A DNA stretch of 64,000 nt from positions 1 through 64,000 of the forward strand of contig JAKSRI010000009.1 in the NCBI GenBank assembly GCA_024403695.1, written 5' to 3'. A program made the position numbers and the translations under genes. The notes beneath the pieces are model-generated. The model saw nothing but the letters and a program-made list of their open reading frames with translations, was not told the origin of the DNA and made no database searches. Source of the stretch: Saccharofermentans sp. (GTDB taxonomy: Bacteria > Bacillota > Clostridia > Saccharofermentanales > Saccharofermentanaceae). This document shows, in pieces, positions 43,350 to 53,558 of the stretch (the first letter of the stretch is position 1; every line of letters starts with the position of its first letter).

Positions 43350-44972
43350 TTAGCTCTCCTTAGAGTGAATGTCTTCGAATCTGAGTTTCAATGACTCGTT
43401 GTGATCTACCGCCCAGTCTACAGCCCATGGTGACTCGAAGAGTACAACTGGCTCGTCGTCACGATCGAGAACCATAAGGGAAGTGGATGTCAAAGTTAAG
43501 TCATGGTAATCAAATCCAGGATTTGCTTCGCTGTATACCCAACGTGCGAGTCTGTATGGGAGTGGTTGACGAAGAATCTCAACGCCATACTCTGCGAGGA
43601 GACGGTGCTCCAAAACCTCGAACTGGAGGACACCAACTACACCCATAATGTATGTCTCTGTTCCGATATCTGGCTGCTTATAAAGCTGTACAGCACCTTC
43701 CTGAGAGAGCTGCTCGATGCCCTTAAGGAACTGCTTACGCTTCATGGAATCCTTTGGCATAACCTTGGCGAAATTCTCAGGTGGGAACACAGGGATAGGA
43801 TCGAACTCGAACTTGCGGTTGGAGCTGATAAGTGTGTCACCAATTCTGAAATGACCTGGATCGAAGATACCGATGATGTCACCAGCATATGCATCCTCAA
43901 CAATATTTCTGTCCTGAGCCATGAACTGCTGTGGCTGAGAGAGAGTAATCTTCTTGCCAAGTCTCATATGGTTAACGTTCATGTCCTTCTCGTACTTACC
44001 AGAGCAGATACGGAGGAATGCCATACGGTCACGGTGCTTAGGGTCCATGTTAGCCTGAATCTTAAATACAAAGCCTGAGAACATCTCGTCAGTAGGTGAA
44101 ACCATTGTATCGTCAGATACGTGATGCTCCTGAGGCATTGGGGCGATCTCGAGGAAGTGCTTAAGGAAAACCTCGACACCAAAGTTTGTGATAGCAGAAC
44201 CGAAGAATACAGGAGTGAGCTGACCCTTAAGAACGCGGTCGAGATCGAACTCGTCACCCGCCATGTCGAGAAGCTCGATATCGTTCTGGAGTGTCTCGTA
44301 GTGACCAGGGCTCATAAGTTCCTTAAGCTTAGGGTCATCAATACCTGTAACGGATTCTTTAACCATGGATGCACCGTGGTCCTGATTAGATGCGTCAAAG
44401 AGGAGAACCTCACCAGACTCTCTCTCGTAAACACCCTCGAAGTCACCATCTGTACCGATTGGCCAGTTAATTGGTGTGGAACGGATTCCGAGAACCTTCT
44501 CGAGCTCATCGATAAGATCGAATGGATTCTTGGCAGCACGGTCCATCTTGTTGATGAATGTGAATATAGGGATACCTCTCTTACGACAAACGTGGAAGAG
44601 CTTGATAGTCTGAGCCTCGACACCTTTCGCTCCGTCAAGAAGCATTACTGCGGCATCGGCAGCGCAGAGTGTACGGTATGTATCCTCTGAGAAGTCCTGG
44701 TGGCCAGGAGTATCCAGAATGTTGATGCAGTAACCATCGTAGTTAAACTGCATTACGGATGATGTAACAGAAATACCTCTCTGCTTCTCGATTTCCATCC
44801 AGTCAGATGTGGCATGACGTGCAGCCTTACGCGCTTTTACGGATCCTGCCATGTGGATAGCACCTCCGTAAAGGAGCAATTTCTCAGTCATTGTTGTCTT
44901 ACCTGCGTCAGGGTGAGAAATGATGGCGAAGGTACGTCTTCTCTTAATTTCTTCCTCTGTTGTGTAGTTCAT
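43350..44972 (-). CDS. prfC: Peptide chain release factor 3
   Basis: The 540-residue GTPase recycles RF1/RF2 from the ribosome. GTP motifs are ISHPDAGKTTMTEKLL, LDTPGHQDFSED and INKMDR, and the RF3-specific region follows (FNPWE absent; GVVGVLQFEVLEHRL present). The length fits RF3 rather than EF-G, which is near 690 residues. It starts ahead of plsC, and its own promoter region lies divergent to malQ. Confidence 0.93.
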   Translation of the reverse strand: MNYTTEEEIKRRRTFAIISHPDAGKTTMTEKLLLYGGAIHMAGSVKARKAARHATSDWMEIEKQRGISVTSSVMQFNYDGYCINILDTPGHQDFSEDTYRTLCAADAAVMLLDGAKGVEAQTIKLFHVCRKRGIPIFTFINKMDRAAKNPFDLIDELEKVLGIRSTPINWPIGTDGDFEGVYERESGEVLLFDASNQDHGASMVKESVTGIDDPKLKELMSPGHYETLQNDIELLDMAGDEFDLDRVLKGQLTPVFFGSAITNFGVEVFLKHFLEIAPMPQEHHVSDDTMVSPTDEMFSGFVFKIQANMDPKHRDRMAFLRICSGKYEKDMNVNHMRLGKKITLSQPQQFMAQDRNIVEDAYAGDIIGIFDPGHFRIGDTLISSNRKFEFDPIPVFPPENFAKVMPKDSMKRKQFLKGIEQLSQEGAVQLYKQPDIGTETYIMGVVGVLQFEVLEHRLLAEYGVEILRQPLPYRLARWVYSEANPGFDYHDLTLTSTSLMVLDRDDEPVVLFESPWAVDWAVDHNESLKLRFEDIHSKES

Positions 44973-45081
44973 TAGGCACCTCGGTGTATGTTGTTGTATA
45001 ATAGACGAATGTTTAGTTTATTTATAATAAAGCTAGACCATTATAACAGTTTGTGCGAATAGCGCAAAGGGAGGACTATTT

Positions 45082-46653
45082 ATGAAAAGAGGCGGCGGAG
45101 TTTTGATGCATATCGCATCTCTACCAGGACCTTTTGGAATTGGAGTGTTTGGAGAGGAAGCTGTAGCGTTCAGTAAACAGCTTAAAGAACAGGGAATGAA
45201 GTATTGGCAGGTATTGCCTTTCTCATATCCAGGAATGGGTGATTCACCTTATCAGAGCTTTTCTGCATTTGCAGGTAACTGGTTGTTTATCGACCCTAGA
45301 AGTCTCATGAAGAAGGGACTTCTTACTGCAAGTGAGGTTGTTGGCGCAGAGTATAACGTAAACAAGTGGAGAATTGATTACGATTACTTAAGAGGCGCTA
45401 GAGATCAGCTCTTAAGACTTGCTTATACAAGAGTAACTAAGGAAATGCTCAAGGATGTCGAGAAGTTCCTTGAGGAGAATAAGTGGGCTGATGATGTAGC
45501 TTCATATCAGACAGCTAAGGATAAATTTTATCAGCAGGCTTGGTGGCAGTGGCCAGATAAGGACCTTGCTGACTATAAGGCTGATGCAGTAGCTAAGCTT
45601 AAGGACGACCCTAACTACATGTACCACGCTTTCGTACAGTACCTCTTTATGACAGAGTGGGCTGACATTAAGCGCCAGATTAATGAGAATGGCATCCAGA
45701 TTATTGGTGATATGCCTATTTACGTTTCTGCAGATTCTGCTGATGTATGGGCTGCTAAGGACATGTTCAAGATGGCACCTAAGGATGCTGAGAAGAAGAT
45801 TCACGCAGCACGTAAGAAGGCTGGTGAGGATGATAGCGAGCCTATCCCTGAGATGGCACTCATCCTTGATAAGGTTGCAGGTGTACCACCAGATTATTTC
45901 TGTGAGGACGGTCAGCTCTGGGGTAACCCAATCTATGACTGGAAGAAGCACAAGGCTGATGGCTATAAGTGGTGGATGAGCAGAATTGCTGAGAACTACA
46001 AGATCTATGATGTTGTAAGAATCGACCATTTCCGTGCATTTAGTTCTTACTGGGAGGTTCCAGCGTGGGCTAAGACAGCGAGAACTGGTGAGTGGGTTGA
46101 AGGTCCAGGACTTGATTTCTTTGAGGTTATGGATAAGACATTTGGTGACCGTTCCAGACTTATCGCTGAGGATCTCGGTGAGAAGACACCAGATCTCGAG
46201 GAGTTCCTCCAGAAGGTTGGTCTTCCATGTATGAAGGTTATGGAGTTCGCATTTAATCCATGGGAGGATAGCGGATATCTCCCACATAACTATGAGAAGA
46301 ACTGCGTAGCTTACACAGGTACACATGATAACAACACTCTTCTCGGATGGCTCTGGGAGGCTAATCCAGACGAGAGAGCAGAGTGCCTTAAGTACTGTGG
46401 TTTTGAGGGTGATAACTGGGGTGATGGCGGAACATATTCTGCATCCTGCCGCGCTATCATTAAGACACTTTGGATGAGTGCTGCTAACTGCACAATCATC
46501 CCTATCCAGGATATGCTTGGATACGGTGGCGATACAAGAATGAACACACCAGGTACTATCTCTGGTAACTGGGTTGTCAGATTCTCCAAGGAAGACCTGG
46601 ATGGTATCGACAACAAGTGGTACACAGAACTTAACAGACTTTACAGAAGATAA
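45082..46653 (+). CDS. malQ: 4-alpha-glucanotransferase
   Basis: The 523-residue GH77 amylomaltase rearranges alpha-1,4-glucans. Conserved pieces include LPFSYPGMGDSPYQSFSAFAGN, IIGDMPIYVSADSADVW, VRIDHFRAF (nucleophile Asp), RLIAEDLGE (acid/base Glu) and GTHDNNTLLGW. GGGAGG precedes the ATG. A small hairpin (TTTGTGC/GCGCAAA) lies just upstream of the ribosome site. It is the first gene of a run with glpK. Confidence 0.94.
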   Translation: MKRGGGVLMHIASLPGPFGIGVFGEEAVAFSKQLKEQGMKYWQVLPFSYPGMGDSPYQSFSAFAGNWLFIDPRSLMKKGLLTASEVVGAEYNVNKWRIDYDYLRGARDQLLRLAYTRVTKEMLKDVEKFLEENKWADDVASYQTAKDKFYQQAWWQWPDKDLADYKADAVAKLKDDPNYMYHAFVQYLFMTEWADIKRQINENGIQIIGDMPIYVSADSADVWAAKDMFKMAPKDAEKKIHAARKKAGEDDSEPIPEMALILDKVAGVPPDYFCEDGQLWGNPIYDWKKHKADGYKWWMSRIAENYKIYDVVRIDHFRAFSSYWEVPAWAKTARTGEWVEGPGLDFFEVMDKTFGDRSRLIAEDLGEKTPDLEEFLQKVGLPCMKVMEFAFNPWEDSGYLPHNYEKNCVAYTGTHDNNTLLGWLWEANPDERAECLKYCGFEGDNWGDGGTYSASCRAIIKTLWMSAANCTIIPIQDMLGYGGDTRMNTPGTISGNWVVRFSKEDLDGIDNKWYTELNRLYRR

Positions 46654-46668
46654 AAGAAGGTTATATTT

Positions 46669-48213
46669 ATGCCGGATTTCATTCTGACAATAGATCAGGG
46701 AACAACATCCACTAAGGCTTTCTTGCTGGATAAGGACGGAAATCTTGTTCCGTCCAACCCTGTGCCTATAACACAGCATTATCCACAGCCGGGTTATGTT
46801 GAGCATGATGCTCAGGAGATTTATTTGTCCGTGCTTAAATGCATGGCAGATCTCATTCACAATAATCCTGAAGCTGTAGGAGAGATTGATTCTATCGCCC
46901 TTACTAACCAGCGAGAGACTACAGTTGCTTTTGATAGAGAGGGTAATCCTGTTTGTCCTGCTATCGTATGGCAGTGCAGAAGAACTGCTGATATTTGCAG
47001 ACGTGAGGAGTTGCAGTCCAAGGAGAGTGAGATTAGTAGCAGGACAGGACTTCGTCTTGACCCATATTTTTCTGCTACAAAGATTCGATGGATTCTCGAG
47101 AATATTCCTGGTACGGATAAGGCTGCCAAGTCAGGTGAATTGTTATTTGCTACTGTGGATGGATATCTTGTATATCGTCTCACAGCCGGCGTAAGTTTTG
47201 CTTCTGATTATTCCAATTGCTCCAGAACTATGCTTTTTGATATCAAGAAACTTGATTACTCTGATGAGCTTTTGGAGTTGTTTGATATTCCTCGTAAGAC
47301 ACTTGCCACACCACTGCCTTCTTGCGCAGACTATGGTAGTGTTGCTTTCGACAAGGACCGCCTTGTGGCACTTGGCCTTACTGAGGGTCAGGCAGATTGT
47401 CTTATGACGCTTAATGGCGTTCATATAAGAGGTGTTGCCGGAGATCAGGCGGCAGCGCTTTTCGGACAGAATTGCTTTGAGAAGGGTGACACCAAGACCA
47501 CATACGGTACGGGCTGTTTTACCCTTATGAATATTGGTGAGGACCCAACTATCTCTAATAATGGTCTTCTTACATCTGCGGCGTGGTCTATTGATGGCGT
47601 GACAACATATGCTCTGGAGGGAAGTGTTTTCCAGGGCGGTTCCGTTATCAGCTGGCTTAAGGACGAAATGGAAATTATCGACAAGCCGTCAGACTGCGAT
47701 CCTATCTGCAAGTCGTTGGAGGATAATGGTGGCGTTTATTTGGTGCCTGCCTTTACCGGCCTTGGTGCACCACACTGGAATCCGGATGTGAGAGGAACTA
47801 TTGTGGGATTAACACGTGGTTCTGGACGTCGCCATATCGTCAGAGCAGGTGTAGAATCTATCGCGTATCAGGTAACTGAGCTTGTTGATCTTATGATGAA
47901 AGACACAGGCATCACTTCCACGTCAATGAAAGTGGATGGTGGAGTGTGTGCGTGTGAATTTTTGATGCAGCTTCAGTCAGACCTCCTTGGTGTTAAAATA
48001 ACCAGGGCGCAGTCCGACGAAATGACTGCCATGGGCGTGGGCCTTATGGCGGGTCTGGCGTCAGGCTACTACGCATCTGTTGATGAGATTAAGAAGTTGT
48101 ATGAAGGTCATAAGTCATATGCGCCTTCTAGGACTCCTGCTCAGGCAAATGAATTAATGAATGCATATCGTCAGGCGGTAACAGCTGCTACCGCTGCCAG
48201 CGTGAAAGGATAA
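46669..48213 (+). CDS. glpK: Glycerol kinase
   Basis: The 514-residue FGGY kinase phosphorylates glycerol to glycerol 3-phosphate. Motifs are LTIDQGTTSTKAFLLD, ALTNQRETTVAFDR with PAIVWQCRRTAD, TTYGTGCFTLMNIG and the FGGY signature around GGVCACEFLMQLQSD. It lies 15 bp after malQ. No glpF or glpD is adjacent. The AEC transporter that follows 5 bp later is not a known glycerol facilitator. Confidence 0.92.
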   Translation: MPDFILTIDQGTTSTKAFLLDKDGNLVPSNPVPITQHYPQPGYVEHDAQEIYLSVLKCMADLIHNNPEAVGEIDSIALTNQRETTVAFDREGNPVCPAIVWQCRRTADICRREELQSKESEISSRTGLRLDPYFSATKIRWILENIPGTDKAAKSGELLFATVDGYLVYRLTAGVSFASDYSNCSRTMLFDIKKLDYSDELLELFDIPRKTLATPLPSCADYGSVAFDKDRLVALGLTEGQADCLMTLNGVHIRGVAGDQAAALFGQNCFEKGDTKTTYGTGCFTLMNIGEDPTISNNGLLTSAAWSIDGVTTYALEGSVFQGGSVISWLKDEMEIIDKPSDCDPICKSLEDNGGVYLVPAFTGLGAPHWNPDVRGTIVGLTRGSGRRHIVRAGVESIAYQVTELVDLMMKDTGITSTSMKVDGGVCACEFLMQLQSDLLGVKITRAQSDEMTAMGVGLMAGLASGYYASVDEIKKLYEGHKSYAPSRTPAQANELMNAYRQAVTAATAASVKG

Positions 48214-48218
48214 ACAAC

Positions 48219-49151
48219 GTGAGTATTACATTGCTTCTTAAGATTTTTGTTAAGATGGCGCTTTGTATTGCCATTGGATTCTCACTTCGTAAATCACGAG
48301 TTATTGATGAGCGAAGCCATAACAACCTATCAGAAATTCTTCTGAAGGCCGTGCTGCCGTTTACTATTATCGCATCCAGCCAGTATGAGTATTCTGAGAG
48401 TATGGCTCGTTCTATTGCAGCAGTAGCTGTTGGTTCAGCAGCATATTACGCTGTTGCTTTGATTGTTATCTGGACTATTGTGAAGAAATCAAAGCTTAAT
48501 GAGCAGGTGAAGAGGGTCTTTGTTACTGCTTCCATCTTCGGAAATACTAACTTTGTTGGTATCGCGATTATGAGTGGTCTCATGGGTAAGTCAGGACTTC
48601 TTCTCGCAGCTGTTTATAACCTCGTGTATAACATTTTCTTCTATACTCTTGGTGCTCACATTCTTTCCAAGGGGAAGAATTCTTTCTACGATATCGTTGT
48701 TAATCCTGTATCACTTACATCAATTTTGTCTATTATTCTGTTCTTCGTTCCACGACTTCCAGTATTCATCTCAGATACAGTCAGTGTTGTGGGTGATATG
48801 ACATTGCCATTGTCCATGATGATTCTCGGATCTATGCTCACTACTGTTGATTGGAAGAAGCTTGTTATTGATCTCGAATCTTATGTTGTAGCTTTCTTAA
48901 GACTTATTGTCTCACCAGTGCTCATGATGGCCGCTTTGGTAGTGGTAGGTAAGTTTATTAGCATTTCTCACCATACTATTTTTACACTTGTAATTATGAC
49001 AGCTCTTCCAGCAGGAACAATGAATGCGATTTTTGCTGAAAAGTATAACTGCGCACCAAAATTCTGCGCTAGAACTGTAACACTTACACTTTTGCTTATG
49101 GTAATCACAATGCCGTTGCTTATTAGTGTTTGCTATAAGTTCTTCCCATAA
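48219..49151 (+). CDS. AEC family transporter
   Basis: The 310-residue protein has about ten transmembrane helices and matches the auxin efflux carrier (AEC) family (LLKIFVKMALCIAIGF, FGNTNFVGIAIMSGL, LTLLLMVITMPLL). Bacterial members are thought to transport organic acids such as malate. The start is GTG 48219 with an AAAGG site. It follows glpK by five bases. The substrate is unknown. Confidence 0.85.
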   Translation: MSITLLLKIFVKMALCIAIGFSLRKSRVIDERSHNNLSEILLKAVLPFTIIASSQYEYSESMARSIAAVAVGSAAYYAVALIVIWTIVKKSKLNEQVKRVFVTASIFGNTNFVGIAIMSGLMGKSGLLLAAVYNLVYNIFFYTLGAHILSKGKNSFYDIVVNPVSLTSILSIILFFVPRLPVFISDTVSVVGDMTLPLSMMILGSMLTTVDWKKLVIDLESYVVAFLRLIVSPVLMMAALVVVGKFISISHHTIFTLVIMTALPAGTMNAIFAEKYNCAPKFCARTVTLTLLLMVITMPLLISVCYKFFP

Positions 49152-49174
49152 TTCTTATATATGAGGTATAGATA

Positions 49175-49900
49175 ATGGAGAATGATTTTTTCCTTCGCGA
49201 GAGAATAGAAAACCCTAGACTTTTGGAATTGATGCGACTTGTTCGTAAAGAGAGAACATCTCAGAATATGCTGGATGTATTAAGCGAAGCAACAGGCTGT
49301 AGATTTATTGTTCCAGTAGAGATTATTAATGACACGTTTTCATTGCAGGCTGTAGGTGATAAGAATGGCCGCAGGTTTATGGTGGCATTTTCTGATTCAG
49401 ATAGTTTTGATATCAATAAAAAGTCAGATGATCAGAAGGCTGTAGCGTCTTCTTTTGCTGATCTTATTGATGCAGCTTGTCAGGAGAATTTGGGACTCGA
49501 TGGATTGATACTTAATCCAGGTGCAGAGGAAATCATTCTCGGAAAAGATATGCTTAAGGATATTCTTAAGAATATGGCTCCAGATAACACAGTTCAGATT
49601 GGCGATCCTGATAGATATCCTGTAGATATGAAGAAGATGATTGTGGAGTTCTGTTCTAATGAGCCAAAGATTTCTAAGGCTTATGTTAGATTCTTCCAGA
49701 ATAGTGATGCTTCATCTAAGGGCTGGTTATTTATTCTGGCGTGTGATGCTCCGGAAAATGAGCGTAATTATATCTTTGATACGTTTAATCGCTTTATGAA
49801 GCCTTACTGTGATGGACTCGAGTGCTTTACTGCAGGCGCGGATGAGGAATACGCTAAGAACGCGGCTGAAGGAGCAAAACCAGTATATGAGAGAGCGTAA
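49175..49900 (+). CDS. SseB-like protein
   Basis: The 241-residue protein resembles the SseB family in two parts: an N-terminal region (FMVAFSDSDSF...ASSFADLIDAACQ with GLILNPGAEEIILG) and a C-terminal region (VRFFQNSDASSKGWLFILACD). SseB was named from serine sensitivity in Escherichia coli; the molecular role is not known. It overlaps the next gene by 14 bp. Confidence 0.78.
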   Translation: MENDFFLRERIENPRLLELMRLVRKERTSQNMLDVLSEATGCRFIVPVEIINDTFSLQAVGDKNGRRFMVAFSDSDSFDINKKSDDQKAVASSFADLIDAACQENLGLDGLILNPGAEEIILGKDMLKDILKNMAPDNTVQIGDPDRYPVDMKKMIVEFCSNEPKISKAYVRFFQNSDASSKGWLFILACDAPENERNYIFDTFNRFMKPYCDGLECFTAGADEEYAKNAAEGAKPVYERA

Positions 49901-50714
49901 GGGATTAATAGGCGTTATTGTCCTGGCTACCACCGCTATATTAGTGCTGTTATTGATGCGTAGTATGGTTGATCAGTACAGGGATTACTATAATTCTGTG
50001 TCAGATGGCAAATGTAGAGAACTGGCTGCTAACATGGAAAGCAATGACTACACTATTATCTGGATTGGAACTCCTTACGATGACCTCGATAAGTATGTTG
50101 GTGACCATCTTGTTGTTATGAGCCCTGATGAGGTTTCTATGTCAAATATGCCTATCTGTAATTACTTTCAGAAAGTTCAGATAAAGGATGAGAATGGAGT
50201 TCCGATAAAATATAAGACAAGAGATGAGTTTGCTACTAATATTTTTATTGTGGTGAATGTTACAGAAGAACTAAAGCCTGAGACTATAGAAGTGATTAGA
50301 CAGTGTGTTGCAAATACTAACTGTGAGTTATTGGCTATTGGAAATGTTCAGTGCGAATGTTTCAGAGAAGCCCTGCTACTTCCTAAGGCGGATGGTGAAG
50401 AAGAATACTTCCTGTATAATTCAATATCAGGAATAGATTTGAATTTTATGGCATATCTGGATGATAAGTACGAGCCTTGCCAGAGAATTTTAAGAACATT
50501 TTACGCAAGACTTCCATTGCCAAAGCCAGCGCCAGTGGTAGTGGAGACATATTCCAGTGAGGCGTATGTAGTGGAGACACAGCCACAGGCTACTTTGCCT
50601 ACAGCTGAGACAGAACCTACATATATGACAGAATATACATCCGATGAGACGGATCCGTATATTCACAGATTTGAAGTTGGAGAACCTACGATAGTTATTC
50701 GTGGACAAAGCTAA
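49887..50714 (+). CDS. Membrane-anchored protein of unknown function
   Basis: The 275-residue protein is not recognised. One hydrophobic helix (residues 6-24) follows the N-terminus, the remainder is soluble, and a Pro/Thr/Glu-rich tail lies near the C-terminus (VVETYSSEAYVVETQPQA). ATG 49887 follows a GGAG site inside the SseB-like gene. Its stop codon shares one base with the prfA start, so it is coupled to translation of RF1. Confidence 0.6.
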   Translation: MRERKGLIGVIVLATTAILVLLLMRSMVDQYRDYYNSVSDGKCRELAANMESNDYTIIWIGTPYDDLDKYVGDHLVVMSPDEVSMSNMPICNYFQKVQIKDENGVPIKYKTRDEFATNIFIVVNVTEELKPETIEVIRQCVANTNCELLAIGNVQCECFREALLLPKADGEEEYFLYNSISGIDLNFMAYLDDKYEPCQRILRTFYARLPLPKPAPVVVETYSSEAYVVETQPQATLPTAETEPTYMTEYTSDETDPYIHRFEVGEPTIVIRGQS

Positions 50715-51787
50715 TGATTAACGAAGAGAAAGTTGCATTTATATCTGACAGATACGATGAGATTTTATCTGCTATGAGCGACCCTGTTGTGGCCGCTGAT
50801 AATGAGCGTTACACAAAATTATCTCAGGAGCTTGGTGAGATTACTCCGATTGTGGAAGTGATTAAGGCTAGAAGAGAAGCTGTTGAGCTGAAGGAAGAAG
50901 CATTGGAGTTGCTGTCTTCAGGCGAGCAGGAATTATATGATCTCGCGAATGAACAGTTAAGTGACGCTAAGGCGACTATAGAGCGAACAGAGGAGGAACT
51001 TATGGTTCTTCTTCGTCCTCGTGATCCACGTGATGACCGTTCTGTAATTATGGAAATTCGTGGTGGTGCAGGTGGCGAAGAGGCAGCACTTTTTGCTTCT
51101 GTTCTCTTTGATATGTATAAGGGATATGCCATGGCTAAGGGTTATACCGTAGATATTGTTGACTATAACGATACTGAGCTTGGCGGATATAAAGAGTTAG
51201 TCTTCGAGATAAATGGAAAGGGCGCGTACAGCCGACTTAAGTTCGAGTCTGGTGTTCATCGTGTTCAGCGTGTTCCTGAGACTGAGTCAGGTGGACGAGT
51301 TCATACATCTACAGCTACTGTGGCGGTGCTTCCTAAGGCGGAACCTCAGGATGTTGTAATTAATCCAGATGATCTTAAGATCGATAGATATAGAGCGTCA
51401 GGTGCCGGTGGACAGCATATTAACAAGACAAGTTCTGCTGTCAGAATTACACATATTCCAACTGGAATTGTGGTTGCATGTCAGGATAGACGAAGCCAGT
51501 TTCAGAACAGAGATCGTGCTATGGAGATTCTTCAGAGTCGTCTTTGGGAGATGACCAGATCTTCCGAGAAGGATGCAGAGGATAGCGAGCGTCGAGCACA
51601 GGTAGGTACTGGTGACAGATCTGAGAGAATCAGAACTTATAACTATCATCAGGGACGAGTTACTGACCACAGAATAGGATTAACATTATATAAATTAGAG
51701 AGCATCCTCGGAGGTGACCTCGATGAGATAGTCGATGCGCTGACCCTTGATGCAGTGGCGAAGGAAGAAAAGGAAGGCCAGGAATAA
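50714..51787 (+). CDS. prfA: Peptide chain release factor 1
   Basis: The 357-residue protein has the GGQ motif (GAGGQHINKTSSAVRITHIPTG) that triggers peptide release at UAG and UAA. The RF1-specific PxT-type recognition region (VHRVQRVPETESGGRVHTSTATV) is present. Its start and stop each overlap the neighbouring genes by one base (TAATG), so it is coupled to both. Confidence 0.94.
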   Translation: MINEEKVAFISDRYDEILSAMSDPVVAADNERYTKLSQELGEITPIVEVIKARREAVELKEEALELLSSGEQELYDLANEQLSDAKATIERTEEELMVLLRPRDPRDDRSVIMEIRGGAGGEEAALFASVLFDMYKGYAMAKGYTVDIVDYNDTELGGYKELVFEINGKGAYSRLKFESGVHRVQRVPETESGGRVHTSTATVAVLPKAEPQDVVINPDDLKIDRYRASGAGGQHINKTSSAVRITHIPTGIVVACQDRRSQFQNRDRAMEILQSRLWEMTRSSEKDAEDSERRAQVGTGDRSERIRTYNYHQGRVTDHRIGLTLYKLESILGGDLDEIVDALTLDAVAKEEKEGQE

Positions 51788-53553
51788 TGGAACGCAAGGC
51801 TACATATGAGACAAAATTAATTAAGCGTAATGATCAGGATGGACTTAAAGATGCCGCGCAGGCTCTGGCGGCAGGCGAAGTTGTTGGGTTCCCAACAGAG
51901 ACTGTATACGGTCTTGGTGCGGACGCACTTAACGGCGACGCAGTAAAGAAGATTTTCGAGGCCAAGGGTCGTCCTGGTGACAATCCACTTATCGTACACA
52001 TTTGGAATAAAGCACAGATAGATGAGCTTGTTAGTGAAGTTACACCTGTGGCACGTAAGCTTATTGATGCATTTATGCCTGGTCCTGTGACTATTATTAT
52101 GAAGAAGAAGGATGTTGTGCCTTCCGAGGTTACTGCTGGTCTTGATACTGTTGGCATCAGAATGCCTTCTCACCCAGTTGCAGCTGCTTTCCTCGAGGCT
52201 TGTGGCAAGCCAGTTGCAGCTCCGTCTGCTAACCTTTCTGGAAGTCCTTCTCCAACAAATGCCAGCCACGTTATGAATGACATGGACGGTTACGTTTATG
52301 CGGTTGTAGATGGCGGTGATTCCGATGTTGGACTGGAGTCCACAGTTATTGACGCTACTGGTGAGAAGCCTGTTGTTTTGCGTCCTGGTGCAATTACTTC
52401 CAAGATGATTGACGATGTTATGGGAAGCGATGTTACTTCCTCAGAGACTTTGAAGGCGGGGGAGACTCCTAAGGCACCGGGCATGAAATATCGCCATTAC
52501 GCACCTTCTGCGCAGGTGAAGATTATTACTATGCCTGAGATGGATAACGGCACTTTGCTTCCAGCAGACAGTGATATTAAGAAACTTGATGATGATGTTA
52601 AGCAGAAACTTTTCTCAGTGGTTTCTCCATTTATCCTTACAGCTAAGGATATTCTCGCTGCTAATCCAACAGTCAGAATCGGAATGTTTGTTGGTGAGGA
52701 AGTTAAGACTGTAATCGAGAGTATGGGTGATGAGATCTTGTGGTCTCACGTTAACTTTTATACTTATGGTGAGTGCTACGATATTGTTGGCGCTTCTCAC
52801 TGCCTTTTTGATGGTCTGAGACATCTTGATCTTCAGGGCGTAAATCTTATTCTTGCTGCGGGCTTTACAGGTAACGACCTGGAGGTGGCGTATATGAACC
52901 GCCTCTCGAAAGCGGCGACTGAGGGTGGAGATGCTCCTGATTCTAGTAAGTCAGACTCCTATAAGGCCACAAGAGGACACATGGATCTTGATGATTTCGA
53001 ATCCGTTTGCACTTCTTCCGTGCTTTTTGTTTGTGATGACAATATTAATCTCAGTTCTGCGTGCGAGGCGGTTTTTGGCAACATGATTCGCACTCAGGCA
53101 CCTTTCTGCCTCAGTGAGGATAAGAAGGTTGGCATGGAAATTTACTGCGAGTCAGCAGGTGTTTATGCATCTGAGGGGGACAAGGCAGATGACGAAATGT
53201 GTGACGCCCTTAAGGAACTTTACGGCATCTCTATGAAGCACCACATTACTTCTCATGTAAGTGTTGAGAAGTATAACAATAACGATCTGATTCTTACTAT
53301 GAGAGACAGTCAGGCATATGAGATTATTAATAGCTATCCTGATTTGTATGGCCGAGTACATTCTCTATCTTCATATGCAGCATCTAAGGGTATCGTGTTT
53401 AAGGACGACAAGGGTCGTGTTATTAGCATTTCTATTCCTGATCCTGCTGGTGAGAATTATGCTACATATAAGCACACAGTTAAGGCGTTGAGTTCATGGA
53501 TTCAGATTTTGTTTCCATACATCCTTAAGGACCTTGGAGCAGAGTTGAAATAA
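51787..53553 (+). CDS. Threonylcarbamoyl-AMP synthase (Sua5) fused to degenerate LMW-PTP domain
   Basis: The 588-residue protein starts with a YrdC/TsaC domain (KRNDQDGLK, VGFPTETVYGLGADA, KGRPGDNPLIVH, PSANLSGSPSPTNA), which makes threonylcarbamoyl-AMP for tRNA t6A. A Sua5-type C-terminal domain follows at about 230-370. From about residue 409 a low-molecular-weight protein tyrosine phosphatase fold appears (SVLFVCDDNINLSSACEAVFG), but the P-loop CxxxxxR lacks its Arg (Cys416 to Leu422). This domain is probably not a phosphatase. In Bacillus the Sua5 and YwlE genes are neighbours, so a gene fusion followed by decay is likely. Confidence 0.88.
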   Translation: MERKATYETKLIKRNDQDGLKDAAQALAAGEVVGFPTETVYGLGADALNGDAVKKIFEAKGRPGDNPLIVHIWNKAQIDELVSEVTPVARKLIDAFMPGPVTIIMKKKDVVPSEVTAGLDTVGIRMPSHPVAAAFLEACGKPVAAPSANLSGSPSPTNASHVMNDMDGYVYAVVDGGDSDVGLESTVIDATGEKPVVLRPGAITSKMIDDVMGSDVTSSETLKAGETPKAPGMKYRHYAPSAQVKIITMPEMDNGTLLPADSDIKKLDDDVKQKLFSVVSPFILTAKDILAANPTVRIGMFVGEEVKTVIESMGDEILWSHVNFYTYGECYDIVGASHCLFDGLRHLDLQGVNLILAAGFTGNDLEVAYMNRLSKAATEGGDAPDSSKSDSYKATRGHMDLDDFESVCTSSVLFVCDDNINLSSACEAVFGNMIRTQAPFCLSEDKKVGMEIYCESAGVYASEGDKADDEMCDALKELYGISMKHHITSHVSVEKYNNNDLILTMRDSQAYEIINSYPDLYGRVHSLSSYAASKGIVFKDDKGRVISISIPDPAGENYATYKHTVKALSSWIQILFPYILKDLGAELK

Positions 53554-53558
53554 TTAAA

